Positions 19,480 through 27,363 of a DNA stretch of 38,118 nt are shown here, piece by piece. The stretch's first letter is position 1; every line of letters begins with the position of its first letter. The notes under the pieces were generated by a model that saw only the letters and a list, made by a program, of their open reading frames with translations, was not told the DNA's origin and made no database searches. The DNA comes from Lentilactobacillus hilgardii DSM 20176 = ATCC 8290 (GTDB lineage Bacteria; Bacillota; Bacilli; Lactobacillales; Lactobacillaceae). Location: the NCBI RefSeq assembly GCF_000159315.1, contig NZ_GG669994.1, positions 175,656-213,773 of the forward strand, written 5' to 3'. A program made the position numbers and the translations under genes.

Positions 19480-20145
19480 TTATTTGGTAGCGATATCTTC
19501 AAATTTTTGGACATCTTTTCGTGTCCCAATAACGGTCACGACATCTCCCTGTTCCACAACGGTTGACTGGTTAGGAATGGCGGCACCTTCTTCGTCTGCA
19601 TGCGAAATGGCAATGACGGAAACCTTGTAACGGTTGGTTAGGTTCAATTCTTTTAGAGATTGATTAAAGAATTTGGCATTGGTTAATTCAAACTCGACAA
19701 CCGCTAATTCACCCTTTAGTTTTAAATCGTTGAGAATCTTTGGCTCCATCACGTGAAGGGCAATCCGTTCACCCATATCGCGTTCAGGTTGGATAATTTC
19801 GTCTGCACCCAGCTTCTCCAATACTTGAGCATGACGGGCATTCTCTGCTTTACAGACTAAATGTTTCACCCCAAGATCTTTACAAATCAATGTGGTCATA
19901 ATACTGGCCTCAAGGTCGGTTCCGATGGCCACAAAAACATTGTCAAAGTTTCCGATTCCGAGTTGACGGAGTGCCAATTCATTTTGCGTATCGGCAACGA
20001 CCGCCTCTGTAGCAACGTCTCGGAACTTATCAACACTCTCTTCCTTCTTATCAATGACCAGGACTTCTTGATGGTTTTCGAGTAGTGTATTGACAATGCT
20101 GCTACCGAAAAGGCCCAAGCCAATCACAGCGTAATTACTTTTCAT
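19480..20145 (-). CDS. ktrA: Potassium uptake regulatory subunit KtrA (RCK/TrkA-N + TrkA-C)
   Basis: The 221-residue cytoplasmic protein has a Rossmann RCK domain starting at YAVIGLGLFGSS (nucleotide-binding GxGxxG) with the acidic LVIDKKEE strand end. A C-terminal RCK_C domain follows from about residue 135. An octameric ring of KtrA binds ATP/ADP, and often c-di-AMP through RCK_C, to gate the KtrB channel. The ATG at 20145 follows GAAAGGA; the longer frame upstream has no such site. It lies 40 bases downstream of ktrB on the same strand, so the order is ktrB-ktrA. Confidence 0.94.
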   Translation of the reverse strand: MKSNYAVIGLGLFGSSIVNTLLENHQEVLVIDKKEESVDKFRDVATEAVVADTQNELALRQLGIGNFDNVFVAIGTDLEASIMTTLICKDLGVKHLVCKAENARHAQVLEKLGADEIIQPERDMGERIALHVMEPKILNDLKLKGELAVVEFELTNAKFFNQSLKELNLTNRYKVSVIAISHADEEGAAIPNQSTVVEQGDVVTVIGTRKDVQKFEDIATK

Positions 20146-20185
20146 GATTAAAATCCTTTCGAATGACTGGATATTGTAATCAAAA

Positions 20186-21523
20186 TTAACCAATCATCAC
20201 ATTTTCTTTTGGATATCTGAATGCGTCTTCCGGACGTTTGGATGTGAGTAACGAGTACATAACCGTGAAGACACCGACTCTTCCCATAAACATTAAAACA
20301 GCGAAGATTAATTTGCCGATAATGGTCAGGTGAGGGGTTAATCCAAGTGTTAAGCCGGTGGTACCAAATGCCGAAACGACGTCAAAGATAATGTATTCAA
20401 TTCCGAAATGTTTTGGCACGGTTTCGGTGATGGTCAAGACAAGCGTTGCAATGGAGAGGACAACAAAAACCAGGAAGACCAACGTTAGCGAACGTGATAT
20501 GTTGTCATTTGTGAATTGGCGTCCCATAAAGGTTGCGTCCCGTTTTCCCCGCAAAGTTGCCCAGACTCGAATTAAAAGAATGCCAACAGTAGTTGTTTTA
20601 ATACCCCCGGCAGTTGACCCCGGCGTACCACCAATGAGCATTAAGATCATTGTAAAGAACATACCGCCCATGGAAATCTTGGTGTATGGATAAGTGTAAA
20701 AACCTGCTGTTCGCGGTGTCACAGACATAAAATAGGTATTCATTAAACGCTGAAACACATTTAAGTGGGTATTTTCACCGAAGTTTCCTTCCGTGAGTAA
20801 ATAAACCGCAAAACTAATCACAATTAATCCCAAATAAGTGGTTAATGCCAGTTTAGTATGAAGACTCAAGAAGTGATCCTTGTGGTAAAGCAAAATGTCT
20901 TTCCAAACCAAAAAGCCCAATGATCCGGAAATGATCAAGCAAGTTAAAACAAATAGGATGTAAGGATCGTTTTGAAATCTGACCAGGCTGTTATCGAACA
21001 GGTCAAAGCCGGCGTTACAGAATGCACTGATTGAGTGGAAAATGCTGTAACCAAGTCCGCGTTTCAGGCCATAACGCGGATAAAAATCAACAAATAATAA
21101 AATGGCGCCTAAAAGCTGAATGGCCAGCGAAAGTCGAACCACTAAAAAGACAACACTTCTGGTATTGGCAAAAGTTTCCAGGTTTAACGATTGCTGTGTC
21201 AGCAGCTGGGTTGTCAGATCAACTTTTCGCCGCATAAAAATGAACATTAGAACGGCAAAGGTCATAAACCCTAAACCACCGATTTCAACCAAAATCAAAA
21301 TCACGATTTTACCAAAAATACTCCAATGAAGTGCAGTATTCACAACCGTCATTCCCGTAACACAGGTTGCAGATGTTGCGGTAAAAAAAGCATTGATGTA
21401 ACTGGTTGCTGTGCCATCTTTACTTGAAACGGGTAACGAAAGCAGGACGGTTCCAACTAAGATGATCGTTAAAAAGCCCAGTGTTAAGATTTGCGGTAAA
21501 GAAAGCCTTCCCCTCCAACTCAA
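20186..21523 (-). CDS. ktrB: Potassium uptake channel subunit KtrB (TrkH/KtrB family)
   Basis: The 445-residue membrane protein has the four P-loop repeats of the superfamily of K+ transporters. Filter motifs are visible in TATSATCVTGMTV, SAFCNAGFDL, GGTPGSTAGGIKTTTV and SAFGTTGLTLG, each with its central glycine. It moves K+ with Na+ support when assembled with KtrA, in osmotic adaptation and pH homeostasis. I place the start at the TTG at 21523, nine bases after AAGGGA. A TTG at 21541 is possible but would overlap that site. No c-di-AMP riboswitch is visible in the short upstream region. Confidence 0.94.
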   Translation of the reverse strand: MSWRGRLSLPQILTLGFLTIILVGTVLLSLPVSSKDGTATSYINAFFTATSATCVTGMTVVNTALHWSIFGKIVILILVEIGGLGFMTFAVLMFIFMRRKVDLTTQLLTQQSLNLETFANTRSVVFLVVRLSLAIQLLGAILLFVDFYPRYGLKRGLGYSIFHSISAFCNAGFDLFDNSLVRFQNDPYILFVLTCLIISGSLGFLVWKDILLYHKDHFLSLHTKLALTTYLGLIVISFAVYLLTEGNFGENTHLNVFQRLMNTYFMSVTPRTAGFYTYPYTKISMGGMFFTMILMLIGGTPGSTAGGIKTTTVGILLIRVWATLRGKRDATFMGRQFTNDNISRSLTLVFLVFVVLSIATLVLTITETVPKHFGIEYIIFDVVSAFGTTGLTLGLTPHLTIIGKLIFAVLMFMGRVGVFTVMYSLLTSKRPEDAFRYPKENVMIG

Positions 21524-21604
21524 TGTGATACTTCCCTTCAAAAATATTTCTTGATATATGATCTATGTATGACTATTCACATTATCGCACATTTTTCGGA
21601 AACC

Positions 21605-21634
21605 TTCTTATTTATAGCCTAAATAGGCTATAAT
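21605..21634 (+). promoter_or_regulatory. Deaminase-gene promoter overlapped by an inverted repeat
   Basis: TATAAT (21629-21634) follows a weak TTCTTA -35 (21605-21610) at 18 bases. A perfect 8-bp inverted repeat, TTATAGCC-N6-GGCTATAA (21612-21633), fills the spacer and runs into the -10 box. That is a position where a bound repressor would block polymerase. The regulator is unknown. Confidence 0.65.
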
Positions 21635-21670
21635 ATGAGTAAATACATGCTAAGTTGAGGAATGGAAAAA

Positions 21671-22912
21671 ATGTTAATAAAAAATGTTCATATACAAAAT
21701 GCTCAAGCAACCAGCGATGTTAAAATTGAAGATGGCAAATTTGTAAAAATTGCGCCATCAATTCAAGCAAGTGAAGGAGAACGGGTGATTGATGCCAGCG
21801 ATAAACTGTTACTGCCACCGTTTGTTGATCCACACGTCCATTTAGACGCAACGCAAACTGCCGGTGATCCGGAGTGGAATCAAACCGGTACGTTATTTGA
21901 TGGTATTCGTATTTGGAGTGAACGTAAAAAGACGCTGTCGATTGCTGACGTTAAGCAGCGTGCTAAAAAGGCCATTCAAATTCAGGTCGCCAATGGGATT
22001 CAGTTTGTCCGTAGTCACGTGGATGTTACTGATCCAAATTTAACAGCTTTAAAAGCTTTGATTGAAGTTCGGGAAGAATTAAAGGATCAGGTGGAATTGC
22101 AACTGGTTGCCTTTCCGCAAGAGGGGATTTTATCATTTCCACACGGTGAGGAATTAATGACCGAAGCTGCTGAACTGGGTGCAGATGCCATTGGCGGGAT
22201 TCCTCATTTTGAGTTTACTCGTGAATATGCTGTAAAATCGCTGAAATTTTTGATGAAATTAGCGGAAACCAAAAACAAATTAGTTGATGTTCATTGTGAT
22301 GAAATTGACGACCCTCAGTCACGAAGCCTTGAAACTCTGGCAACTTTGGCCTTGGAGTCCGGTATGGGTGACAAGGTAACCGCCAGTCATACAACGGCCA
22401 TGGGCTCATACAATGACGCTTACACTTATAAACTATTTAGATTGTTAAAAATGTCTCACATTAACTTTATTGCGAATCCACTGGTCAATACAAATCTGGG
22501 TGGTCGTTTTGATAGTTATCCAAAGCGCCGGGGAATGACTCGGGTTAAAGAATTATCTCAGGATGGCATTAACGTTGCTTTTGGTGAAGATGATCTTAAG
22601 GATCCCTGGTATCCAATGGGCAATGGCAATATGCTTGATCCCGTTGAGATGGGAATCCACGTGGGACATTTAATGGGTTACAACGATATTTTGAATTCAT
22701 ACCGGTTTGTCACAACCAATGCAGCAAAAGCAATGCATATCACGGATCATTATGGCATTGAGGAAGGCAAGCCTGCTAATTGTATTATTATGAATAACGA
22801 TAATTTTTATAATGCATTGAATGAGCGTTCCGAGATCCTATATTCGATTCATCATGGTGATATTTTGGTACAGACAGAACCAAAGCAGGTTCATAATCAT
22901 TTGAAGATTTAG
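21671..22912 (+). CDS. Cytosine deaminase-like amidohydrolase (CodA family)
   Basis: The 413-residue metal-dependent amidohydrolase has the metal motif FVDPHVHLDAT (His55, His57), HCDEIDDPQSR, TASHTTAMGSY and FGEDDLKDPWYPMGNGNML. The last matches the E. coli CodA active-site segment GHDDVFDPWYPLG with Glu in place of His before the catalytic Asp. CodA converts cytosine to uracil for pyrimidine salvage; relatives take isoguanine or other pterin/purine rings, so the substrate is not certain. An ATG at 21662 abuts the GAGGA site, so the ATG at 21671 is preferred. No codB permease is adjacent, which is unusual for cytosine salvage. Confidence 0.85.
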   Translation: MLIKNVHIQNAQATSDVKIEDGKFVKIAPSIQASEGERVIDASDKLLLPPFVDPHVHLDATQTAGDPEWNQTGTLFDGIRIWSERKKTLSIADVKQRAKKAIQIQVANGIQFVRSHVDVTDPNLTALKALIEVREELKDQVELQLVAFPQEGILSFPHGEELMTEAAELGADAIGGIPHFEFTREYAVKSLKFLMKLAETKNKLVDVHCDEIDDPQSRSLETLATLALESGMGDKVTASHTTAMGSYNDAYTYKLFRLLKMSHINFIANPLVNTNLGGRFDSYPKRRGMTRVKELSQDGINVAFGEDDLKDPWYPMGNGNMLDPVEMGIHVGHLMGYNDILNSYRFVTTNAAKAMHITDHYGIEEGKPANCIIMNNDNFYNALNERSEILYSIHHGDILVQTEPKQVHNHLKI

Positions 22913-22942
22913 GTTTGTTTCTAAAAAAGCCTAAATAAAAAG

Positions 22943-22997
22943 CACACTAAGCTTGATCTTGAAAACAATCATTGCTTTCAGGGTTAAGCTTAGTGTG
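22943..22997 (-). terminator. Long hairpin ending the transcript through the repeat array
   Basis: CACACTAAGCTT (22943-22954) and AAGCTTAGTGTG (22986-22997) form a perfect 12-bp stem, with inner CTTGAAA / TTTCAGG pairing. On the minus strand it is followed by CTTTTTATTTAGGCTTTTTT, so it should stop transcription coming leftwards from the 148-residue gene and its repeat array. On the plus strand the T-run is missing. Confidence 0.75.
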
Positions 22998-23047
22998 GTT
23001 AATGGTTGATTAGTGGTAAAGTGGTGCTATAAATAAGATCGATTGAC

Positions 23048-23454
23048 TTATATTCCGGGTACTAGCCGCTTTGATTCACACACTTATTAGGACTGCTTCT
23101 CAAGGCAGTCTTCTGCACCTAAAGGGTTCATTTGAAGAATCCAAAAACAGGATTCCCCAAATGAACGCTTTATGCTCCGAAGACTAACCGCCTTGATTCA
23201 CACACTTATTAGGACTGCTTCTCAAGGCAGTCTTCTGCACCTAAAGGATTTATTTGAAGAATCCAAAAACAGGATTTCCCAAATGAACGCTTTATGCTCC
23301 GAAGACTAACCGCCTTGATTCACACACTTATTAGGACTGTTCCTCAAAGCAGTACCACTCCATATAAGGGATCAGTTTGAAAAATCCAAGAACGGGATTT
23401 TCCCAACCGACGCCTTATATTCCCGGGTACTAACCGCTTTGATTCACACACTTA
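23048..23454 (-). repeat. Array of three structured ~122-bp repeats plus partial unit
   Basis: A conserved motif (TTGATTCACACACTTATT on the plus strand) recurs at 23071, 23193, 23315 and 23439, giving periods of 122, 122 and 124. The first two units are nearly identical; the third has diverged. After the motif comes a short hairpin (GACTGCTT / AAGGCAGTC), then a long nested one. In unit 1 the nested arms are AGTCTTC / GAAGACT outermost, CTAAAG / CTTTA, GTTCATTTG / CAAATGAAC and GAATCC / GGATTC at the tip. The left end (about 23048-23070) is a truncated unit end. The right-hand motif contains the TAA stop of the minus-strand gene at 23452. The same family occurs at 27998-28298. There are no unique spacers, so it is not CRISPR. 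Confidence 0.92.
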
Positions 23455-23898
23455 TTTTTTAACCTTTTTTGCTTCTTTTCTCTTAGCTGCAGCCGCTTTT
23501 CTTTCCTGCGAACGTTTACGGAGAATTTCTTTTAAGACGTTAATATCGTCTTCATGCTGGGTTTTCCACTGCTTATACGATGTACTGGTATCCGTATCGG
23601 TTGGTTTAAGGCCGGTGTCTAACCAGAAAATTGCTTCGGTTAAGCTTGGAAAATTATGCATCCACAACGTTTGTCCATTTTCTGAGTCAAAAGCAACATA
23701 AGAGCGTGGGTGTCGTTGCAAAAAAGTATGCTTCCGGATTTTAAAGGCTTCCCGCTTTCTCGTGAGTCGATAATCGGGCAGAATGTATTTCCCTTGTTTT
23801 TTAAGTCTAGGGAAACGTTCATTGATTTGATCTGAACGGTCTTTAAGAAGTGCCCTTGCTTCTTCGACCGTAATTAATGTGGCTTTGGTACGGGTCAT
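23452..23898 (-). CDS. Hypothetical protein with basic Lys/Ala-rich C-terminus
   Basis: The 148-residue protein starts at an ATG behind AAAGGGGG. Its middle (RKHTFLQRHPRSYVAFDSENGQTLWMHNFPSLTEAIFWLDTG) looks like a compact mixed fold. Its last 40 residues are helical and very basic (RKRSQERKAAAAKRKEAKKVKK), suggesting nucleic-acid contact. I do not recognise a named family. Its stop codon is formed by the first motif of the repeat array, and the array with its hairpin terminator would form the 3' untranslated region. It is divergent from the RNase HI gene at 24013. Confidence 0.75.
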   Translation of the reverse strand: MTRTKATLITVEEARALLKDRSDQINERFPRLKKQGKYILPDYRLTRKREAFKIRKHTFLQRHPRSYVAFDSENGQTLWMHNFPSLTEAIFWLDTGLKPTDTDTSTSYKQWKTQHEDDINVLKEILRKRSQERKAAAAKRKEAKKVKK

Positions 23899-24012
23899 AT
23901 GGTCTTTGCCCCCTTTACTTACTATTTTCGCATAGATTTATCTAATTGAAAAGTAGATAGAAATATTATAAGTATTTTTTTCTGAAAATTTATGAAATTT
24001 AGAGGTGAGAAA

Positions 24013-24981
24013 ATGAAATATTACGCTGTTAGAAAAGGCCGTCAGACCGGAATCTTTACAACTTGGGATGAAGCAAGCAAACAGGTTTCTGGTTTTTCAG
24101 GCGCTGTGTATAAAAGTTTTAAGTCAAAGTCAGAAGCAGAGACTTTTTTAACTGGCAAACTAAGCATTCAAGGCCATCAAAATAGTTCAAAACGTCAGCC
24201 AAAAAGCTCTGTCGCTGTAAATCGACCGATTGAATTGAGTTTTGGTGGTGACATTGTTGTCTATACGGATGGTGGATCTAGAAGTCATGGCAACCGTTCG
24301 GGTGAACACGTTAAGCAGGGAGACAAGGCAGCATGGGCTTATCTTATATTAATCGCAAACCCCAAGCAGGAAGTTTCCGATACGGGTGGTGAGTATGGCG
24401 CGACCAACAACCGTATGGAAATCATGGGACTACTGAAAGCCTTGACTTACTTGGCAGATCATCAATTAGAAGAGCAGCCGATTAGCATTGTTTCTGATTC
24501 TAAATATGTGTTGGATGCAGTCACAAAGGGGTGGCTTTCTGGCTGGCGGCGTCGTGGTTGGAAGCGAAGTGGCGGTCCGCTACTGAATAAAGAACTGTGG
24601 CAGCAGATCGATGCACTTCTTCAACGGTTTTCCAACATTCGCTATCACTGGACAAAAGGGCATGCCAGTAATGAAGGCAATGTCTTTGTTGACCATTTAC
24701 TCAATCAAACTATGGATGAAATGGCACCTAAGGAAACACGATCGACTGATAAAGTCGCTCTGCCAAAACTTAAATTTACACATCCTGAGGATCAAAAAAC
24801 CGCTCCAAAGCCTTCACATCATATCGAAAGCAAGAAGCGGAAAATTAGATTGGATTCGAAGAGTATTAATCCTGAGAAACAGGCTCCGGAAAAATTATCG
24901 TCCGAAGTTGAAAAATCGGTTCACGATGTTGAAGAAAGCCTAAAGCAGCTTGGGTTGTTTGATGATCATAAAGATCAGTGA
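24013..24981 (+). CDS. rnhA: Ribonuclease HI with N-terminal hybrid-binding domain
   Basis: The 322-residue protein starts at MKYYAVRKGRQTGIFTTWDEA after GAGGTGAG. Residues 1-48 form the small RNase H1 hybrid-binding (caulimovirus VI-type) domain. The catalytic domain has the four acids Asp86 (YTDGGS), Glu136 (NNRMEIMGL), Asp162 (VSDSKYV) and Asp227 (NVFVDHL). It cleaves RNA in RNA:DNA hybrids. A Lys/Ser/Pro-rich tail of about 80 residues beyond the catalytic domain is longer than usual and ends VEESLKQLGLFDD. Its 3' end overlaps the convergent UPF0316 gene by seven bases. Confidence 0.93.
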   Translation: MKYYAVRKGRQTGIFTTWDEASKQVSGFSGAVYKSFKSKSEAETFLTGKLSIQGHQNSSKRQPKSSVAVNRPIELSFGGDIVVYTDGGSRSHGNRSGEHVKQGDKAAWAYLILIANPKQEVSDTGGEYGATNNRMEIMGLLKALTYLADHQLEEQPISIVSDSKYVLDAVTKGWLSGWRRRGWKRSGGPLLNKELWQQIDALLQRFSNIRYHWTKGHASNEGNVFVDHLLNQTMDEMAPKETRSTDKVALPKLKFTHPEDQKTAPKPSHHIESKKRKIRLDSKSINPEKQAPEKLSSEVEKSVHDVEESLKQLGLFDDHKDQ

Positions 24982-25535
24982 TTATTTGCACCATGGTATC
25001 GACGATCAACTTCTTTACTCCAGAACCCCCCGGATAATTGGATCGGTTCTTGAACCATGATGAACGCGTCAGGTGAAATTTCTTTGATTTGTTCCATAAG
25101 ACGACGATCAGCCTTTCGTGGTGCCAGGATACTAAGGACTAAGCGGGCACCGGAGCGACCTTCAGCGCGGCTGACAGTAACACCATATCCTAAGTTGCGA
25201 AGCTTTTCGGCAAGTTCTTCATTGTGTGCATGGACCGGATTCTCCGGATCGATTTGAACCGTCACTTGAAAATTAACGTATCCCAATGCAATCTTATTCT
25301 CGATGACGATACCGATGTAAATACCAACCCCAAATCCAACGGCATATGAGGCAACGTTTAACGGACTATCGATATGATCCAGCGCGATTGCCAGGGCAAT
25401 AACGTAAATTAATTCTTCACCAACCGCTACTAAAGGTGCTAAAAATTGATGGCCCTTAACAACCAGCATGGTTCTAAAAGTGTTAATTGAAATATATAAT
25501 GCGTTTAAAATAAAAATTGTGACTGCGAGTTCCAT
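24975..25535 (-). CDS. UPF0316/DUF2179 membrane protein (YebE-like)
   Basis: The 186-residue product starts at MELAVTIFILNALYISINTFR, nine bases after GGGAGG; the longer open frame has no site. Three hydrophobic segments fill the first half (ISINTFRTMLVVKG, IYVIALAIALDH and AVGFGVGIYIGIVIENKIALG). A cytoplasmic DUF2179 domain follows (NLGYGVTVSRAEGRSGARLVLSILAPR). This is the standard UPF0316 layout; the function is not established. It is convergent with rnhA and overlaps it slightly. Confidence 0.88.
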   Translation of the reverse strand: MELAVTIFILNALYISINTFRTMLVVKGHQFLAPLVAVGEELIYVIALAIALDHIDSPLNVASYAVGFGVGIYIGIVIENKIALGYVNFQVTVQIDPENPVHAHNEELAEKLRNLGYGVTVSRAEGRSGARLVLSILAPRKADRRLMEQIKEISPDAFIMVQEPIQLSGGFWSKEVDRRYHGANNH

Positions 25536-25646
25536 TGAACGATCCCTCCCAAGTGACTTTAGTGATAGTTTACTCTTTTCGGTGTAAAATAGCAGCATGT
25601 TGACGTTGACGAAAGCTGATTTAACAGCATGCATAACTTGTTAACG

Positions 25647-25709
25647 TTGACAACTAATGTAATTAACGGTATTCTAAAATTTGAACATAATTTACGAAAA
25701 TAATAATAT
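25647..25709 (+). promoter_or_regulatory. Two tandem promoters before the VOC gene
   Basis: TTGACA (25647-25652) and TATTCT (25670-25675) are 17 bases apart. TTGAAC (25681-25686) and TAATAT (25704-25709) are also 17 apart. Both read towards 25735. The second would give a leader of about 18 bases. Confidence 0.6.
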
Positions 25710-25734
25710 CTTAATAGTAGGGGTTGCTGACCTA

Positions 25735-26175
25735 ATGGCTAATACGAAATTAATTCCATACTTAACATTTGAAAACACTAAAAATGTGCTCGAATATTAT
25801 AAGCGAGTATTTGGTGCAACAGACGTTACTCGTGAATCACCAACTGAAAAGCAGGCTGAGGAAATGTCACTAAATGCTGACGTTAACCTCGATAATTTAA
25901 CTTTGCAGGCAAGTTTCAAGGTGCTGGATCAGCAAATCTTTGCTGCAGACAGCTTTTTAGGCAAACCAGTTATTTCTTCTTTGATTTCTTTAATGTTGGA
26001 AGTTGACGCTCATGATTCGGATGCGGAATCTGCGTTGGAAAATCTTTACAAGCAGGTTACTAAATCTGAAGAAGTGAAAGTTATTGTGACATTTGAAAAG
26101 AAGTCGTCCGGTAACAAATACGGTCAGGTAGTTGATAAGTACGGTGTTACTTGGATTTTTAACGCGGTTAAATAA
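25735..26175 (+). CDS. VOC-superfamily (PhnB/glyoxalase-like) protein
   Basis: The 146-residue protein begins ANTKLIPYLTFENTKNVLEYYKRVFGATDVTR, the standard opening of PhnB/YjdN-type VOC proteins (in-plane beta-alpha-beta units with EYYKRVFGA). It ends KYGQVVDKYGVTWIFN, the family's closing strand. Many of the usual metal ligands are not obvious, so a specific reaction cannot be given. The start MANTKL lies 12 bases from AGGGG. It is single, between two promoters and a long hairpin. Confidence 0.85.
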   Translation: MANTKLIPYLTFENTKNVLEYYKRVFGATDVTRESPTEKQAEEMSLNADVNLDNLTLQASFKVLDQQIFAADSFLGKPVISSLISLMLEVDAHDSDAESALENLYKQVTKSEEVKVIVTFEKKSSGNKYGQVVDKYGVTWIFNAVK

Positions 26176-26200
26176 CACGGTTATAAGATTAACTGTTATT

Positions 26201-26250
26201 ATAAAACGAGGGTGAGAAGATGAGAGACTATTTTCTTCCCCTCGTTTTAT
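26201..26250. terminator. Long hairpin after the VOC gene
   Basis: ATAAAACGAGGG (26201-26212) pairs perfectly with CCCTCGTTTTAT (26239-26250), and GAGAAGA / TTTTCTTC continues the stem inside. The T-rich right arm and A-rich left arm are consistent with bidirectional termination. Confidence 0.7.
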
Positions 26251-26297
26251 GATATAAAGAGATTGATACCTGACCGGGTGAAAGGGGCGTCATAACA

Positions 26298-26972
26298 ATG
26301 GATGATTTTGCAAAAATAAAGGGTGTATTGTTCGATTTGAATGGTATTATAACTGATTCTTGGGCTTATCATAGCCAATCTTGGCGAGAAATTGCAAACC
26401 AACTGGGCATTCAGTGGTCATCTGATTTGGAAGAAGCCATTAAGGGTCGTGACCGAATTGATTCATTGGATGCAATACTCGATTCAGCTGGGAAAAAAGA
26501 TCAATTTACCCGTCAGCAAAAAGAAGCACTGGCTGATAAAAAAAACGACATTTATCAAACAATGCTGGATAAAATGAATCCAAGTGACATTTTACCGGGG
26601 ATTCAATCCTTTCTGGATGAATTAACTCAAAATAATTACAGAATGATTATCGCGTCCGCTTCGGCGAATGCACCTAAAGAAATCCAAAAGTTGAAGTTGG
26701 AAAGTTATTTTCCACTCATAGTTGATTTGAAGCAAATCAAACATAACAAGCCAGCTCCTGACGTTTTCGCAAAAGCGGCCGAAATGATTCATTTACCTCC
26801 TGAAGCCTGCATTGGTATCGACGACGGCATTGTTGGTGTTGAATCAATTAATGCTGCCGGGATTGTTTCAATTGGCGTTGGTGATCCTCAAATACTTCAT
26901 GAAGCGGATATTAATTTTCAAAGCACTCGTGAATTAACGCTTAAAAATATTCGTCAGGCTTGGCCTAAGTGA
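26298..26972 (+). CDS. Beta-phosphoglucomutase-like HAD protein with Asp-to-Asn change in motif I
   Basis: The 224-residue protein follows AAAGGGGCG and aligns along its length with beta-phosphoglucomutase: GVLFDLNGIITDSWAYHSQSW, GRDRIDSLDAIL, IIASASANAP, IKHNKPAPDVF and IGIDDGIVGVESINAAG. The nucleophile Asp13, phosphate-binding Ser/Lys (Lys151) and metal-binding acids (Asp175, Asp176) are present. The second motif-I acid, Asp10 of the L. lactis enzyme and its general acid/base, is Asn15 here (AAT at 26340-26342). In the studied enzyme a change there cripples mutase turnover. The protein may therefore be weak, act as a plain phosphatase-like HAD, or be inactive. No maltose phosphorylase gene is adjacent. 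Its end overlaps the DUF488 gene by 19 bases. Confidence 0.85.
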   Translation: MDDFAKIKGVLFDLNGIITDSWAYHSQSWREIANQLGIQWSSDLEEAIKGRDRIDSLDAILDSAGKKDQFTRQQKEALADKKNDIYQTMLDKMNPSDILPGIQSFLDELTQNNYRMIIASASANAPKEIQKLKLESYFPLIVDLKQIKHNKPAPDVFAKAAEMIHLPPEACIGIDDGIVGVESINAAGIVSIGVGDPQILHEADINFQSTRELTLKNIRQAWPK

Positions 26973-27322
26973 TTGTCAAGATACTGCTTTAAAACAACAG
27001 CTTGATTATGTTCACGATCTTTTGCGCCATAAAGCAGGATGACGTTATCTGTTTTGAGTTTGTCGGCCAGAGATGAGATAAAGGCTTGGGTTTGCTCGTT
27101 ATGATTGAGTTCATCGATGTACTTTTTCTTAAAGTCAGGGAACTTTGCGGGATCATGTGAGAACCAGGAACGCAGGTCTTTTGAAGGGGCAATCTCTTTT
27201 TCCCATTCATCCAGCTTTGCGTTAACTTTTGAAATACCACGTGGCCATAATCGGTCTACTAATACCCGGTAACCGGATAAGTCCTGCGGTTTGTCATAGA
27301 TTCGTTCAAGCTTTAATTTCAT
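26954..27322 (-). CDS. DUF488 family protein (YeaO-like)
   Basis: The 122-residue product starts at MKLKLERIYDKP after AGGAGG. It has the family signature YRVLVDRLWPRGISK near residue 20 and a second block LRSWFSHDPAKFPDFKKKYIDEL, ending with LLYGAKDREHNQAVVLKQYL. DUF488 proteins are small conserved cytosolic proteins of unknown activity, with a predicted basic nucleotide- or nucleic-acid-binding face. It is convergent with the pgmB-like gene and divergent from the glycosylase gene, 41 bases between starts. Confidence 0.92.
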   Translation of the reverse strand: MKLKLERIYDKPQDLSGYRVLVDRLWPRGISKVNAKLDEWEKEIAPSKDLRSWFSHDPAKFPDFKKKYIDELNHNEQTQAFISSLADKLKTDNVILLYGAKDREHNQAVVLKQYLDNHLGQA

Positions 27323-27363
27323 TTGTAAAGTCCTCCTAAATAATTTTTGAAAGCTGTGATAAT

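Noticed and set aside
23048-23454. CRISPR array
   Set aside because: The period is about 122 bases and the first two units are nearly identical end to end. There are no unique spacers and no cas genes.
23071-23460. Functional link between the CACACAC motif in the repeats and the AC/GT product expected of a DRT3 system
   Set aside because: The motif is short and part of a longer fixed sequence. The arrays lie 5-10 kb away beside housekeeping genes, and nothing connects the two beyond composition.
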